A DNA stretch of 64,000 bases from Siphonodentalium dalli. Lineage: Eukaryota > Mollusca > Scaphopoda > Gadilida > Siphonodentaliidae. This document shows positions 10,101 through 22,434 of this stretch, piece after piece. The stretch spans positions 137,603,587 through 137,667,586 of the forward strand of contig CP136061.1 in the NCBI GenBank assembly GCA_032622095.1, written 5' to 3'. How positions within the stretch are numbered: position 1 is the stretch's first letter; every line of letters begins with the position of its first letter. The position numbers and the translations under genes are program-made. The notes beneath the pieces are model-generated. The model made no database searches. It was not told the origin of the DNA and worked only from the letters and a program-made list of their open reading frames with translations.

Positions 10101-12419
10101 ATTCTGCTCATATCCTTCCCAAAGACATTAACATTTGCCTCACACAAGAGAACATAATATATTGTGAGCAACATTTTAGGCTAGACAACTTCCTGTTTAC
10201 ATTGTTTGAGCATGTTCATGTAAATCTGCGGGTAAAAGAAAGCCCAAGATTGAGGTACTACATGTATTCCATGATTTAGGTACAACATACACATCAACTC
10301 AAATGTTAGTCAATTTTCAGTTATGAAAAGAAAGTATGTGGTATTTTCTTAAAACTATTCTAGCAAATACTCATTGATGAGTAGTGACCCCTAAGGGAAT
10401 GCTCAGATAATATTCAAGTTTAACAAATCAAATGATAGGTTGTAATTGTTGAACTTATTATCTGAACATTGCTTGGAGATTGTCTTCGTTGTTGTCTCAT
10501 GTCAATCAACCTCCGGGTTAAATTTAACCAAATGTGCTGATGATTTCTCAGGCATATACAAGTTTTCAACCAATCATTCTACATTTATTAGTGTTATTGC
10601 TGGAAACCAAATACTAGTATATAACATACAATCTTCACATATCCTAACTGAAAATAGACAATTGATGTTACAAGCTTTTTGTCCCTTAATACACCACCAC
10701 GACCAACAGACTAATGTAGGAGAGATATTACTACACTGAATTATGAGTGGAAAGCACATTAGCAGTGTCCACAGACATTATTTGGCAACTTCTGGGTGGC
10801 ATAATGAGTTGACAGAATTTTTTTCTTCGAAGTCCGAATTAAAAAAAATTGGCAAAAACAAAATATTCATAGGAATTTTTTTGTTTTGCTTTCTATATGA
10901 TGGTAGATGTCTCTGGCTTTGAAAAACATTGAAAATTTGATCGTCACTTGATTTTTTTCAAAAACTTGTGTCATCGCTACTATAATATGCCACATGGACC
11001 CTTCAAAACTCCAGATATACTCTGTTAAATTATACATTTAAATAATACATATGACATATAGTTTTAATATATAAACAGAACAGCAGAAACCATGAATAAC
11101 TATTGGCGAAATTTACATATTTTTTTCTTCACCAGGTTTTAAGATAAAAATGTGATAAGTCTGCGTTCCAGTTCCACATCATGGTCACAGATTTGTGATC
11201 AACCAATGAAACCTCAGCTGATTAGTTTCGGTTTAGAAAATAATAACCATTTGAGCAGCAAAGAGCCAACAAACTTGACTCGCCACATTCTTTGAAGGCA
11301 ACACATGTTATTCGTGTATTTTCTTCTACATTTGACGAACATTGATCAACCGAGAGCAATTTTACAAGCTCGAAAAGTTTATACATCGCAAATGCATCAC
11401 AAGACCACTTCCGTGTTTACAAACCCATTACAGTCACGTGCGTTAGTTAATGACGCAATTATAACAGAGTTATCGCTCCTGGGTCGAGGCCAAACAAAAT
11501 TGGTGACAACTTGTATAGATACACACTGACCAAATGTTTCCGCGTTGTGGGGTGCGTTTGGCCGTTGTGGTGTGACAAAAAGCTGTTGTTACGTGCCTTT
11601 TTTTAATGTTATTGAAACGGAGACGACAGGAGAGCAGAGATGGAGAGGTAATGTGCAATATATTACAATGAACCTCCTACAGTCAGGACTGTAGAAGGAT
11701 ATTAAGACCACACTCCTGGAGCTTGGAACTTGATCAATAACTGCCTTAATTATTTACACAGTAAGGAAAAACGGAAGAAGAAAACACATTGTCTAAATCT
11801 ATGGTACCTAATTTACAAGAGGATAAATTTGTTCTATTCTCGGAATTTATGCATATGCCTAAATCTGACATTTATTTTTTCTTTTTGTATGACCTCAATG
11901 CGTTGATAGGTATAGTTCAAGTATTTGTCGTCCAGATACCAGAAAACATAAGGCGATAAGCGAATATTATTAGGTGTATTTTTGAGCGCAAACCACCAAT
12001 TTAAGTTCCCTTAAAACGTTATTTTATTTCTATTTCAGATTCTGAATTCAACACCATATAATTGGTTGCACTCACTTTGACGTTTCCGGGATCGTGATCG
12101 AGTGTGGTCAACTGGACATATTGCAAGAATCCGATTCATTTGGGTCATATTCTGTGCGATGGGGGCAAACAACTATTTCAGGATTCATCTCACGCACGCA
12201 TATGTATGCAAGTGTGCCCAGATTGTATATTATTGTCACATTTGGAGATTTGTTTCATATATAATTGAGACAGTTATGGGATCACGCAGGTTCTACTGGA
12301 GTCAATTCTGTGATCGATTCCATGTGTAAAGGATATAATACTAGACGATATGAAATACGCGGCATACTAACAGTTTAACATGACATTACAATCTGGGTGA
12401 TCTCGTATATATGCCATTT
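10101..12419. other. 2.3-kb stretch without recognised feature
   Basis: AT-rich, without recognisable repeat structure. Frames at 10446-10739 (97 codons, plus), 11305-11529 (plus) and 12102-12329 (plus) have no motif I recognise and are within chance length. This is one of the larger stretches where host sequence could lie. Confidence 0.35.
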
Positions 12420-14830
12420 TCATACTGCTCTCTCTTGTTCTGGTGTATTCCGCCCACTTGAACAGTTTACTCTCGTCCACGTTCTATAACTCATTCTGGT
12501 ATTTGTATCTCTCTTAACATATCGCCTCTGATTCGGCGATTTGTTAAGAACATCAAACCGTGGTTTATCATTCTGTCTATAACTATTTTTTTTAAATTTC
12601 GGCAACATTTGTGTTGATCGTCTCTGCACCGGTTCAATTGTTATGCTTCTGTTCTTGTGATGAGGGTTAACACCAAGCCGTATTACACTATTCCAGTATT
12701 GGAATCACCACGGACCTGTACAATCACGTAGCTAAATGTGTCTGGTTCTAAACTGGCGAAAGTTCTCTTGATTATACCCAGAGTTCTGTATGCGCGACTA
12801 CACGCACATGCAGTTAATATGGCAATGGAACTTTAGTTGCGTATCAATAGTCACTCCCAGATTTTTTCATACTCGCTCACTAGAATTGGTGGTCTTTCTG
12901 TCGAAACTGTCATGTTGTATTGACGGCGAGGGTTGTTGAATCCAAAGTGCGGCATGTGAATTTTTGAGAAATTGAATTTCAGTTGCTAATTTGTTGACCA
13001 TTGCATGGCACACATCATCAATTCTGTTTTGGATATTACTTGTATTAGGGTTTCCTACTAGCTTAGTGTCGTCAGCAAATATATGACATATCCCTTTAAC
13101 ACTATCTGGAAAGTCATTCATGTTAACAAACTGCCTTGTATATCATATGCTCTCAGTCTGTTAATCAACCTCTCGTGTGGCACCGTATCGAACGCCTTTT
13201 GGATGTCTAGATATATCACATCTACCGGTTCGCTTCTGTCGAGTTCGATCTGCATATGATGTGTGACAGATATTCCAAAAGTTGTGTTTTACCTGAACAT
13301 TTACTTCGGAAGCCGTGTTGACACTCAGATAATAAGGAATACTGCTCCATGTGTGTCGTGATATATACTACCACTGACAAACGATTCCATGATCTTACGC
13401 AATATACCAATGAGACTCACGGGTCGATAGTTACTCGCATCGGATTTCGAACCTTTCTTGTTTATACAGGAAACTGTTGCCTTTTTCCAAATGTCTGGTA
13501 GTTTTCCTTCGCCGTATGATCTATTGAATAAAATACAGAGCGATTTACTTATCTCTGCTGCAGTTCTTTCCAGATCCTAGGAGATATACCGTCTGGACCA
13601 TAACTGTTCAATGGGTTCAGGTTTCTTAGTTTCTTTTCTACAGCTGTCGGTGTAACCTGTATGTCTACAATGTGTTTTCCGTTTGTTTTGTCATCCAAAA
13701 CTGGTATGTTAGTCAGATTTTCTTTAGTGAACACGCTGGAGAAGAAATCGTTTAATATATCCGCCTTTTCTTAAATTTGTCTTTTTGTGCCGTTGTGTTA
13801 TTCTAGCTTCTTGTTTTGAAGATCTACTATTCCGTGATTGGTTGCTGTTTTGCTCCTGATATGTGCATATCCCCAAAACGATTTCGGATTGTGTTTATAC
13901 TCACGAAACAATTTCCTCTCATAATTCATCTTTGCTTCTTTTATCATCTTGTTTGAATTCTCTCTATAGAAAGTTTGTACTGGTGGTAAATCTGTTCACT
14001 CCTCGCATTCCTGTATATATCTCTCGTCAGCTTGCCTTTTTTGTCTGATGGCACTAAGAACATCTTTTGTTGACCATTATTTTTTCTGTTTCTTAATATT
14101 TTGTCGGATGAATTTTGGTATGTGTTCCTCCATAAGTTCCCTTAGTTTTTATATAGTTTTTCCCAACCAACGTCAATAGTATATCCAAAGGATATCCCAT
14201 GGTTCGTCTTGAAATGACCGTCGAATAGCATTGTAGTTCCCTTTGTTAAACAAGTAACGTTTCCTCTGTGGTGATTTCCCTGCTTCGAAAATACATTGAT
14301 CCAATTTTAATTCTAGCATATCTTGGTCGCTATATCCAAGTGGGTTGCGGTGAATTATCTCCTTAACGATATCTTGATTGTCGGTTATGCAAAGGTCGAG
14401 TGAATTAGACTGTGTCATTGCCTGTGTCGCGCTGGCTTAGACTAGTTGTAGAAGGAAACCATTTCGTGAACATTCCAGAAGTCTTCGACCAATATCGCCT
14501 GGAGAATGTCCAGTGCGCCAATCATTTTCCGACCCATTGAAGTCTCCGACGGTTAGCATATTTCTCGGGAATTCTTCTTTATTTTCTTGAATGGTGTCGC
14601 CATTTATTTGTCATTTTCTTTCTCCGAACTTGGACACCCGTACATGCATCCATCTAATACGGTTTCCTGTCCAACTCGCCACTCAAACCACACCGATTCT
14701 TGTAATTCAGAAACATTTAATTCTTCACTTGATAAAGAACCATGAATGTGCATATTAACGCCTCTTGGATTTTTTCCCGATAAACATGTCATAAGCTTTT
14801 ATTTGTAGTAGTCCAGGCACTTGGTGTCAG
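12420..14830 (-). pseudogene. LINE B: decayed CR1-like ORF2, minus strand
   Basis: Read from 14830 down to 12420. Endonuclease pieces: 14604-14792, and 14173-14418 with SLDLCITDN and LGYSDQDML, corresponding to the AP-endonuclease C-terminal SDH region. RT onset near 13549-13734: LRNLNPLNSYGPDGISP. RT fingers/palm at about 13222-13440: HGFRSKCSGKTQLLEYL. 'KAFDTVPHERL' lies near 13150-13200, and the catalytic box FADDTKLV at 13060-13080. The C-terminal 'VQRR' motif is near 12600-12630. Multiple frameshifts and stops mean no ORF survives. CR1 assignment rests on the 'LNPxxSxGPDGI' and 'VQRR' style and is inference within the CR1/Jockey group. Confidence 0.85.
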
Positions 14831-14850
14831 AATCGCACAATTCACGTTAA

Positions 14851-15292
14851 AAGCATGAAACTTGACACACCATTTTCAGATATAGACCTCGTCAAGATGG
14901 CAATCTACTTAGCAACGGTTGCTACGCAATAACAAAATATCCCTATGGGGATGGTTTACACAATTTAGATGAACTGTAGTGGTTGCTAATTGCATATTGG
15001 AGGTTTAGTTGTGACATATGATAACATACAATGGTTTGTGACATCATTTTATATCATATTGTCCATAACAACCGTTGCTATGCAGCCACCCGAACAAGAA
15101 AATGTATTTTTCAGTGACATTTTGATACATTTTCGGTGACGTTTCGGGGCCAAACTGCACAACGAGTTAGTCTACATGACATTTAGCATATGTCATCCCA
15201 TTATGTAGTGCATTGTATTGTATAAGGATATAGAGTTACTAGGGATAGCAGGTGGTAATCCGACCGTTGCTAGGGACCACCCTCCAATGTAA
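14851..15292. repeat. Dispersed repeat R5, copy 1
   Basis: Contains repeated 'agcaac.gttgctatgc'-type motifs (near 14925, 15072 and 15262). The reverse complement recurs at 21126-21485 with shared anchors 'ctatatctgaaaatg', 'ggctgcatagcaacgg' and 'caagtttcatg'. No coding capacity seen. Confidence 0.75.
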
Positions 15293-15397
15293 TATATATA
15301 TATTCACTGGTTATAACACAATGTAAATCACTAAACGCCTGGCGGAAGATACCTCGATCACCCATGACAATTCAGTCACTCCCTGTATACTTATAAA

Positions 15398-15545
15398 CCC
15401 CATCCATGACCACACATCTACTCCATGTCTACATATACACCCAATCGCAACATATCAGCAACAGAAAAAATCATATACATGACATATACATCCATACCAC
15501 AATGATACTTCCTATATACCCACACACACGCCAATGACCATCCGG
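15398..15545 (+). repeat. Degenerate minisatellite, block 1
   Basis: Loose repeats of about 40 bp of the type 'ccatgaccatacag.cactccatgtatacatatacaccc'; the same motif recurs at 16196-16470 and faintly at 18058-18140. Open frames rich in Tyr/Thr/Pro/His in these blocks are products of the repeat. Confidence 0.6.
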
Positions 15546-15922
15546 CTGCAATTTATACAGGTTTGGATATACACTTCAACAATCATGACCATACAATCAT
15601 TCATTGCACACCTATATACATTACTGTGAATGGCTTTAAATTCGTTGCTATAAATTTTCGTGGTTCAGCCATTTATGACCTTTTCGAGGGTTCGTAAATT
15701 CGTGAGTCCGCCGGTACTCACTGTCGCCTCCAAACCCCAATAATAACAATCAAGTTCAAGTAATAAAAGTGCAGACACCTAGACGATCCGTCGGAAATTG
15801 CGCATCCCCGCTGTGTGCGTATAATTAATGATCATGTCGGGTGTCCAAGCTTTTGTTGACCGACTATTGAGAATGTCAACAACTGGATTGTATTACATAG
15901 ACCGACATAACCTAGGTGAAAG

Positions 15923-16007
15923 CACAGGTCACCTGGTGCGATACAACCACTGCAAGTATATATACTATATATATTCGTAGAGGTGGTATCGCACCAGGGG
16001 ACATGTG
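15923..16007. repeat. 85-bp imperfect foldback
   Basis: Arms 'cacctggtgcgatac' and 'gtatcgcaccaggg', with an AT-rich loop (tatatatactatatatatt) between them. It may be a relic MITE; flanks show no clear TSD. Confidence 0.6.
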
Positions 16008-16195
16008 GGTGAAAGTCACTCTCTTCGCATAACATAACTCCCAAGGCTTTGAATGTACATCGGGTCAATAGAGTTAAATGTATCTCCCGCGTGACATTCT
16101 CAAAATGGCGACCGCGATAGTTTCGAAGATAATATTTTTTCGTGGAGTTTTTAGTTTTGTGGTTATCAACAACAACGAAAATTGGACCACCATGA

Positions 16196-16470
16196 ATAAA
16201 TGTACTCTTCCAGTACCCATAAGCATACAACCCCTCCATATTTATCAATACACCCCTCCCATGACCATACAGGCCAGCCAACACATGTATACATATACAC
16301 CCATCCATGACAATACAGCCACCCAATGTACACCTATACATCCCACACATGGCCATGCAGTCACTCCATATAAGTATATACACAAACAACACACAAGCTA
16401 CTTTTTTTTATACCTGTACACCACTCCAATGACCATACATCCACTCCATGTATACATAGTCACACCGCGC
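16196..16470 (+). repeat. Degenerate minisatellite, block 2
   Basis: Second block of the ~40-bp 'ccatgaccatac...ctccatgtatac' repeat. Two 155-186 codon frames span it on opposite strands with no domain I recognise; I attribute both to the repeat. Confidence 0.65.
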
Positions 16471-16819
16471 ATTCTATATCTATGCATCTCACTATATTTA
16501 CATACACCTAATATCGCTTCCAATTTCCCCATAGCGTTACGGTAGATACGCCCCCCCCCTGAGTCAATGTGTTCATAAACCAATGAACGTAACGTGATAT
16601 CACTTTCAATGTCGTTGAGTATTCAGCAAGTCCGGATTTGGCAAGAAATTTGTTTTGGTCTATAATCCTCTCACCTCATGCACAGCTCTGTTATAATATA
16701 AAATCGACACTGTTAAATACGTTTATTCTCTGATCAAAAAGATATTGAGATACATGTAGAAGATATATACAAACGATTGAGAATGTTGCAGTATATGTAC
16801 AATATATACACGAACTTCC

Positions 16820-17010
16820 CATCATCGTCATCATGATCATCATCATGGTAGTCGTTTTCGTCGTCCTCGTCGTCGAGACATCATCACCGTAACCGCGTCA
16901 TCGATATCACCGTCTTCGTTGTCATCACGTTATCGTCTTCGTCTACCCGTCGTCACAATTATCGCCAGTATCATGATCATCATTATCTCCAACAACAACA
17001 ACAACAACAA
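16820..17010. repeat. (ATC/GTC)n and (CAA)n microsatellites
   Basis: Imperfect trinucleotide tract of cat/cgt triplets, about 165 bp, followed at 16990-17010 by (caa)n. On the minus strand one frame reads Asp/Glu-rich but is interrupted; no gene is implied. Confidence 0.85.
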
Positions 17011-17020
17011 AAAATGCATA

Positions 17021-17353
17021 TTATTCAATATCATTTAACTTAAGGTTTATCAGTCGGATGAATGAACATAGTCTGCGCAGGCAATCCACATCTTCGAAAT
17101 TCAGAATGTCATCTAACATATCAATAGTTGCATGTTCTATGCTGGTATTTTTGCTAGGCAAGAAGCGATGTCTGGCTTCACAGAAACATTCACATTCTGG
17201 TAAATAGTGCAGTTCATCTCCGATATGTATTTTAGTGCACAGCGGACATAGTCTATGGAATATGTTGGTGTCATTCCATCGGCCTTTCTTTATTGGCAAG
17301 CGATGATTACAAGTACGGAATTGACAAAGAGTTATTACGTTCCTACTGTCCAC
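17021..17353 (-). pseudogene. LINE C-terminal zinc-knuckle fragment
   Basis: A 110-codon open frame with the signature of the C-terminal end of many invertebrate LINE ORF2 proteins: 'FRTCNHRLPIKKGRW' followed by a CCHC-like motif LCPLC...GDELHYLPEC (residues about 35-54). The RT domain is absent, so this is a 5'-truncated copy ending near 17021. It is open throughout, perhaps because it is short. Confidence 0.75.
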
Positions 17354-17912
17354 TCTGTTTATAACCCAACAACTTTCGAAACATCGCGAACAATGGTGTT
17401 TCTCATTTGCATAATTATCGTTTTAATTGCAATTTATATGCGTTGTGCATATATTGTGTTGCGACCGACGTAAATTAGTTTTATGGTGTAAGGTTCCTAT
17501 TGGGTCTTTTTACATGAGCACTGTGGACCACATAGTTGCATGATAGCATTACAATGCGGCTAATGCTGAATTACCGCAGATAAATGCACAACCGAGCGAC
17601 CATACAATATGTTTCGTGTTACTAAGCGTTGATGTTCAAATAACCGCGCTACTCGGTAGAGTTTGATCATTTTCTTTGCCGCTACAAATATTCCCCCGAC
17701 CTCACAAATATATAATTATGGTAGAACGGCTTGTTGTCAATTTCTTATCCACAGCCGAACCTTGTTAGTTTCAGATATATCATTCTTGAAATCAACACGT
17801 CTACATTAATTACAAGCCAAACAAGACATTTCGTCATAAGTGTACACGTTTCTGCGAAAATGGGTTATCCTAGTTCATAATGCATTTAAGTATATAAATA
17901 TAAATAATAAAA
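17354..17912. other. Spacer, no feature seen
   Basis: No coding, RNA or repeat feature that I can support. Confidence 0.35.
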
Positions 17913-18044
17913 GGCGGATTCAACGTGGTCATGGGTTTTGACCGCGATAAAAATTCAGCAAACTCCGCATTAACCCCTTGGGGGTTCATGTAGTTTGATG
18001 AATTTTTCTCGCGATCAAAATGCCATGACCATATTGAAACCGCC
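17913..18044. mobile_element. 132-bp foldback MITE candidate
   Basis: Inverted arms of about 52 bp starting GGCGGATTCAACGTGGTCAT and, read inward from the right, GGCGGTTTCAATATGGTCAT. Both run on to 'aaaaattca.caaact' around a 27-bp centre. Complementarity is roughly 85 percent by eye. The arms may extend weakly outward to about 17898 and 18058. Confidence 0.7.
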
Positions 18045-18345
18045 GTTCATTTCTTATATGGACCCACCCATTACCATATAGCCACTCCTTGTATAACTAT
18101 TCACTACACAACGCCACAGTCACTCCCTGTCTGCCATTTTGACATACATGTATTAAATCAATCAATGTTGATGCTAATGTGCGAGCGTAGCCACATCATA
18201 TGGTCCCGCTCAGTTACGTTTCGAAGTTGTGTGCATTTTCGTCCAAAACATGGCCAGAGACGTTTTGGAAAAATGCCACACTGCATCCTTTAAAATGAAT
18301 GTGTCATGTCCAAATGTAAGTTTGTAAGTTGATTAATTAACATGG

Positions 18346-18847
18346 TTAAAGGTACGGTTGGCCTTGGCGGTGGGTATCCTGTGAAAATATTTCCACCCGT
18401 CAAAAACCGCCACAAACAGAAAGAACAACAAAATGTAGACAGCCTTTGTCCGTATACAAATAAGAAATATCGCATAAACAGTATGGTATTGTCATATCTT
18501 TGACCATTGTTATATAAACAAAAGCATAAAAAGTAACTTTTCTGGTGTTTGTTTATATTATGATGGTAAACATAAAGAGCGTTCTTTGTTGGTGAATTCC
18601 TGATATGGAACGAATAAAGAGCGTTTATGCCATTTGTGTGTGATTAGCCAGCAGCATTGTGCTATCTTCTGTAACACAATCAGGCTCTTGCTTATGTAAA
18701 ATATAGTAAATCTTTATGATAACATTCTGTTTACGCGATGGTCATGGTATATATGAACGAAACTGTATGCGTTTTAATGTTTTTCTGTTTACGGTGATTG
18801 GAACTAATATGAATATTTTCGATAACTAAGGCCTCACGTGCCTTTAA
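18346..18847 (+). mobile_element. R1 element copy A (TTAA-flanked, 502 bp)
   Basis: TTAA at 18346-18349 and 18844-18847. Ends read AGGTACGGTTGGCC at the left and AGGCACGTGAGGCC inward from the right. The interior has two 'aataaagagcgtt'-type motifs in tandem around 18571 and 18616. There is no ORF, so it is non-autonomous. TTAA duplication with AG...CT ends fits Kolobok better than piggyBac (CC...GG ends), but this is inference. Related copies lie at 28351, 31889, 35104, 36303 and 60314. Confidence 0.85.
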
Positions 18848-19932
18848 TAACCAAGTGAGTCACAATTTGCTACCTTTTCGGAACAGCAGAGAATAATCTT
18901 TGGATATATGTGAAAAGTAAACCTTTTTTTTTACCAAATTGGGTTGACTTTTGTAAGCCATCTTGGGTGATTTTGTCTGCAAAACACATCAGTGTGACAT
19001 GTTTAAGACAGATAAAAACAATAAACACCTTTGATACCAAATATAGTTCCATTTTACTTGAAAAAATGGCCCAAACCTGAAAAAGTTAATTTTTGCCGAT
19101 TTTGATGCCAAGTGTGTGTTAGAAAAATCCAATAATTCTGCTAATGTCAGTGGTTAAAATAGTAACAATTTATTAATCAAGGTGCATCAGAAATGTTAGT
19201 ATTCAATATATATAAAACAGAATAGTCAACTGTGTTCATTGGCCACAACTTCTAAGCGGTTGCATGGCACGCTGGTGAAATATTTACCATTGTTCATATT
19301 GTGGCCGCCATCAGGGGAAAAAAGTGCCATGACAGTAGGCTGAATTTTTTTTTCGCCTCTTGGGTACCCACCACCCCCTATTTGGTTTCATGCGGGGTAC
19401 CCACACCCTTTTTACCTCCAAATCCAGCCAAATCACCCCTTATTCGAAGGGTAAAAATTCCAATTTCATGCAGGGTACCCACCCACGTTTTACCTAAAAA
19501 TTTGTAGCCTCGCACCATTTAGGCTTGGTATTTGTTTCAGTTATAAAGTCTGAGAACAGATAAGAATCGTATAAACCTGCAGCACCCATTGTTATCCTGT
19601 TTGTTTTTGTTTATCAATTGCCTCATGACTTGTAAACAAATTATATGAACATTTTACCATATTTCCAATGCTTGTCTGTAATCACTTCAAATACAACTGT
19701 ATCGAAAATATAAAATAAAAATTTAGGCAAAACATTTATGCTAAATAGTAATTGACCCACACGATCTTATACCATCTGACAACATGGCGTTTAACAGATT
19801 GATCAGCATTCATATGGCTTTGATGTGAAATTGTGTCCAAAAAAAAAAAAATTTAAACTAAAAAATCAAATAAAAATCTGGATGTGGCTTTAAATGCATT
19901 CAATACTTTCTAGCATGAGATTTCCATGTTTT
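18848..19932. other. Spacer with short GGGTACCCAC repeats
   Basis: No gene. Around 19360-19490 'gggtaccca' recurs three times with 'aatttcatgc.ggg', a weak tandem repeat. Confidence 0.35.
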
Positions 19933-20492
19933 GGTTACAATACACCAAATACAAATTAGTACAGTGATTTCTCCTGGCACTACCAAGCTAGGATCAGCAT
20001 AAAACAAATTCTGGCAGCTGAATGGTCAATGATACATGGATGAAAAGTGCACGAAAAAATGCACAAATTTGTTTCCCGTCGAGAAACATCAAATATAACC
20101 ACAGGTACCCAGAACAAAAATTGACCCCACCCCAATAATACTTAATCCTATAGGATTAAGTATAATGGGGGTGGGGTCAATTTTTGTTCTGGGGACCTGT
20201 GATATAACCACATGGTAAACGGTTATGGCTGTGCAAATGGCGAATAATTTATGGAAGGTGTTTGTGTTTTTTTCGATGTCATTTTTTTCTCAATTTTAAG
20301 GGTAGTGTGACGTTTGTCAAGCTGTAGTGTGATTTACCACGCTCACAAGTACTTTTGGGCACATTTCTGTGTGTATAAAAGGACGTTATTTAATTGCTAA
20401 TACTCGTGCAGGGTCAAAGCTTTCCTGCGAATACAGGCCAGCAGGATTTGTTAACACTGAGGCCTATGTAAATCATTTGGTGTATTGTAACC
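19933..20492 (+). mobile_element. R2 element copy 1, carrying a nested MITE
   Basis: Ends GGTTACAATACACCAAAT and its exact complement. Net of the nested insertion (102 bp plus 7-bp duplication) it is about 451 bp, matching the 448-bp copies at 29068-29515 and 30397-30844. Sequence has diverged moderately from those two. No ORF. TSD unclear here. Confidence 0.85.
20100..20201. mobile_element. 102-bp palindromic MITE nested in R2 copy 1
   Basis: Nearly complete palindrome with ends CACAGGTACCCAGAAC and complement, flanked by ATATAAC at 20093-20099 and 20202-20208. The other two R2 copies show the empty site 'aaatataaccacatgg', so the insertion and its 7-bp duplication are directly demonstrated. 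Termini resemble the 82-bp MITE at 6599. Confidence 0.9.
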
Positions 20493-21125
20493 GTTTGCCT
20501 CTTATGCTGTCTGGTAAGGTCTAATGAGTAAACATTAATGATATAAATGAATAGCTTTATTCATTTTTATTTACTTTAATCATGGGTGTCATAACTGTCC
20601 ATTTTCATCTTGAACCCGTGGCGTTGGTACTTGACAATGTGATCTGATGCAAAAGACGAAATTGTGAGTGTTGGTTTGTAACCGGGATTTCTGAGAAGCA
20701 TTATGCCTATATCCACACTAACCACCACCCTAAGCCCTGACCTAAGTGTCATACATACTATAACAATGATGCTGAACACTTTGAGGCAATTATATTGCAG
20801 AAATGTTGTAAGAGGAAAAAACTGTGACCACTTGGAAAAAAGTGACTTTTTTCGCAGCTGAACCACCCACCCACCCCGGCCTACTGTATGGAAAAAGGTG
20901 AATGACCCCCCCCCCCCTGTCGCCATTGCGATAATTTTGATACAACTGAGTTGGAATATTCAGAATCCCGATGGTGATTTTTGTTGACATTTTATACCGC
21001 GTTCTGTAAAATCAAAGTTTTGAGGGATCGGAAGGGGCGGCAACCCCATGAATGGCATTTATCATTGCTTCAATGGCACGTTAACATGAACGATACATAC
21101 TATGTGATCTATTAGCATATCTCAA
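20493..21125. other. Spacer, no gene seen
   Basis: Contains a C-tract near 20907. Overlapping minus-strand frames of 116 and 66 codons have no recognisable motif. Confidence 0.35.
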
Positions 21126-21485
21126 ATGTATTTCAGTCTAATTTACCATCGATGCTGGTCCCAAAACTTCACCGTGAATAGTACCAAATATACATTTTAC
21201 TGTTTGGGTAGCTGCATAGCAACGGTTTGTATGGACAATGTGCTAGGAAACAAGGTCACAAGCCTTTGTAATTCATCCTATGTCATAACTACACATCAAA
21301 TATGTAACTCACAACAACTAAAGTTGAATGAAATACTGTAATCCATCCTTATATGAGCATTTTATATTTTTGGCTAGTTGCCTAGCAACCGTCGCTAAGC
21401 AGGGCCAAATCTCGATGCGTCTATATCTGAAAATGATGAGTAAGCTCCAAGGAACATATGTGCCAAGTTTCATGTGCAATTCTTA
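21126..21485. repeat. Dispersed repeat R5, copy 2 (inverted relative to 14851)
   Basis: Reverse-complement counterpart of 14851-15292, sharing 'agctgcatagcaacgg', 'cctagcaaccgt.gctaag' and 'gtctatatctgaaaatg' in the expected reverse order. Confidence 0.75.
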
Positions 21486-21494
21486 CATGTTCAT

Positions 21495-21920
21495 TCACGA
21501 AGCGCCTGCATGGACTATAGCTCCCTTGGATTTAGTGTTGTTTTTGAGTATTTTTTTATAAACTTCGGTGACACATATAATACTAGGTTCAATATCATTG
21601 ATAACAATATCCAGTTCGTCCCTTTCATTGATCAAATTATCAGAATGGCTGTATAAACAAACTGGTTTAGCGTTCCCTTTAGCCAAGTTATGCAAATCTT
21701 CTTACCGTTGTCAAGATATGAAAGTCATTTCGATGCTGTTCCAGTATTTGAGAATTTAACCACATTGTCTTCCCGAATAACGAAACGCTCTCGGGGGTTC
21801 TCACTTCTCTTTTGTTTAAGTTTATCGCGAAGAGATTTTTGTTTTTCACTTTCCTTTTTGGTGAGTTCAGGGTTGAAATAATGTTTGTCGTTTTTGAAAA
21901 CGGGAAACAGGCTTCAAATC
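21495..21920 (-). pseudogene. LINE 5' fragment: ORF1 tail plus endonuclease start
   Basis: Read on the minus strand, about 21900-21720 encodes 'NPELTKKESEKQKSLRDKLK', a charged helix typical of the end of LINE ORF1 (gag-like) proteins. A frame shift leads into the AP-endonuclease onset 'ERDELDIVINDIEPSIICVT' at about 21560-21630. The rest of the endonuclease and RT are missing, so this is an internal relic or a piece cut by another insertion. Confidence 0.7.
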
Positions 21921-22154
21921 AACTTATAACGTGCGTACCGTTAATGTGTCCACCTGCCTAATATAATGTCGACGAATGCATCGGCCGTAAATTCACTCGA
22001 AATAGACAAAATATGTCAAAATGAAGATGAATGTCTCATATAGCGGTATCAAAAATGGCCAAGACGGATCCGATACACCTAATATATGGCTGGGGAAAAT
22101 GCATGACTGGTTGTCCCTGTGTCCGAATATGTTGTTACTTTTTCAGTTGAGGGG

Positions 22155-22315
22155 AGGAGTCACTCACTATGGACACTCCGTCTACATCAACATTATTGGA
22201 GATATCGTTGATTATGCTATGTACATGTAGCATGCTACTGTTGGCTGCAATCCGCAAGTATCACTCACTATGGATAAATCACTCACTATGGACACTCCGT
22301 CTACATCAATCATCA
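22155..22315 (+). repeat. Short direct repeats 'cactcactatggacactccg'
   Basis: The 20-bp phrase occurs at about 22160 and 22280 followed by 'tctacatcaa', with a partial third copy between them. No gene. Confidence 0.6.
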
Positions 22316-22434
22316 ACGTTGGTCAGAGACGTTGTGACGCATAGGGATTGGTGGCGACTCACCCCCACCCATTCTGAACAGTTGTAACGTGACAGGCATC
22401 GTGTTACCAAGACCAACATCGCCATGTCCCTGTT

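Noticed and set aside
10446-10739. 97-codon plus frame as a secreted protein with hydrophobic start
   Set aside because: Weak hydrophobic stretch only and no family; length is within chance for AT-rich DNA.
15832-16545. Frames of 155 and 186 codons on opposite strands
   Set aside because: They span low-complexity minisatellite blocks; composition follows the repeat and no domain is visible.
16820-17010. Acidic poly-Asp coding exon on the minus strand
   Set aside because: Imperfect trinucleotide microsatellite with interruptions and no flanking coding signal.
20576-20990. 116-codon minus frame near a C tract
   Set aside because: No recognisable motif, an overlapping alternative frame and a homopolymer run suggest chance.
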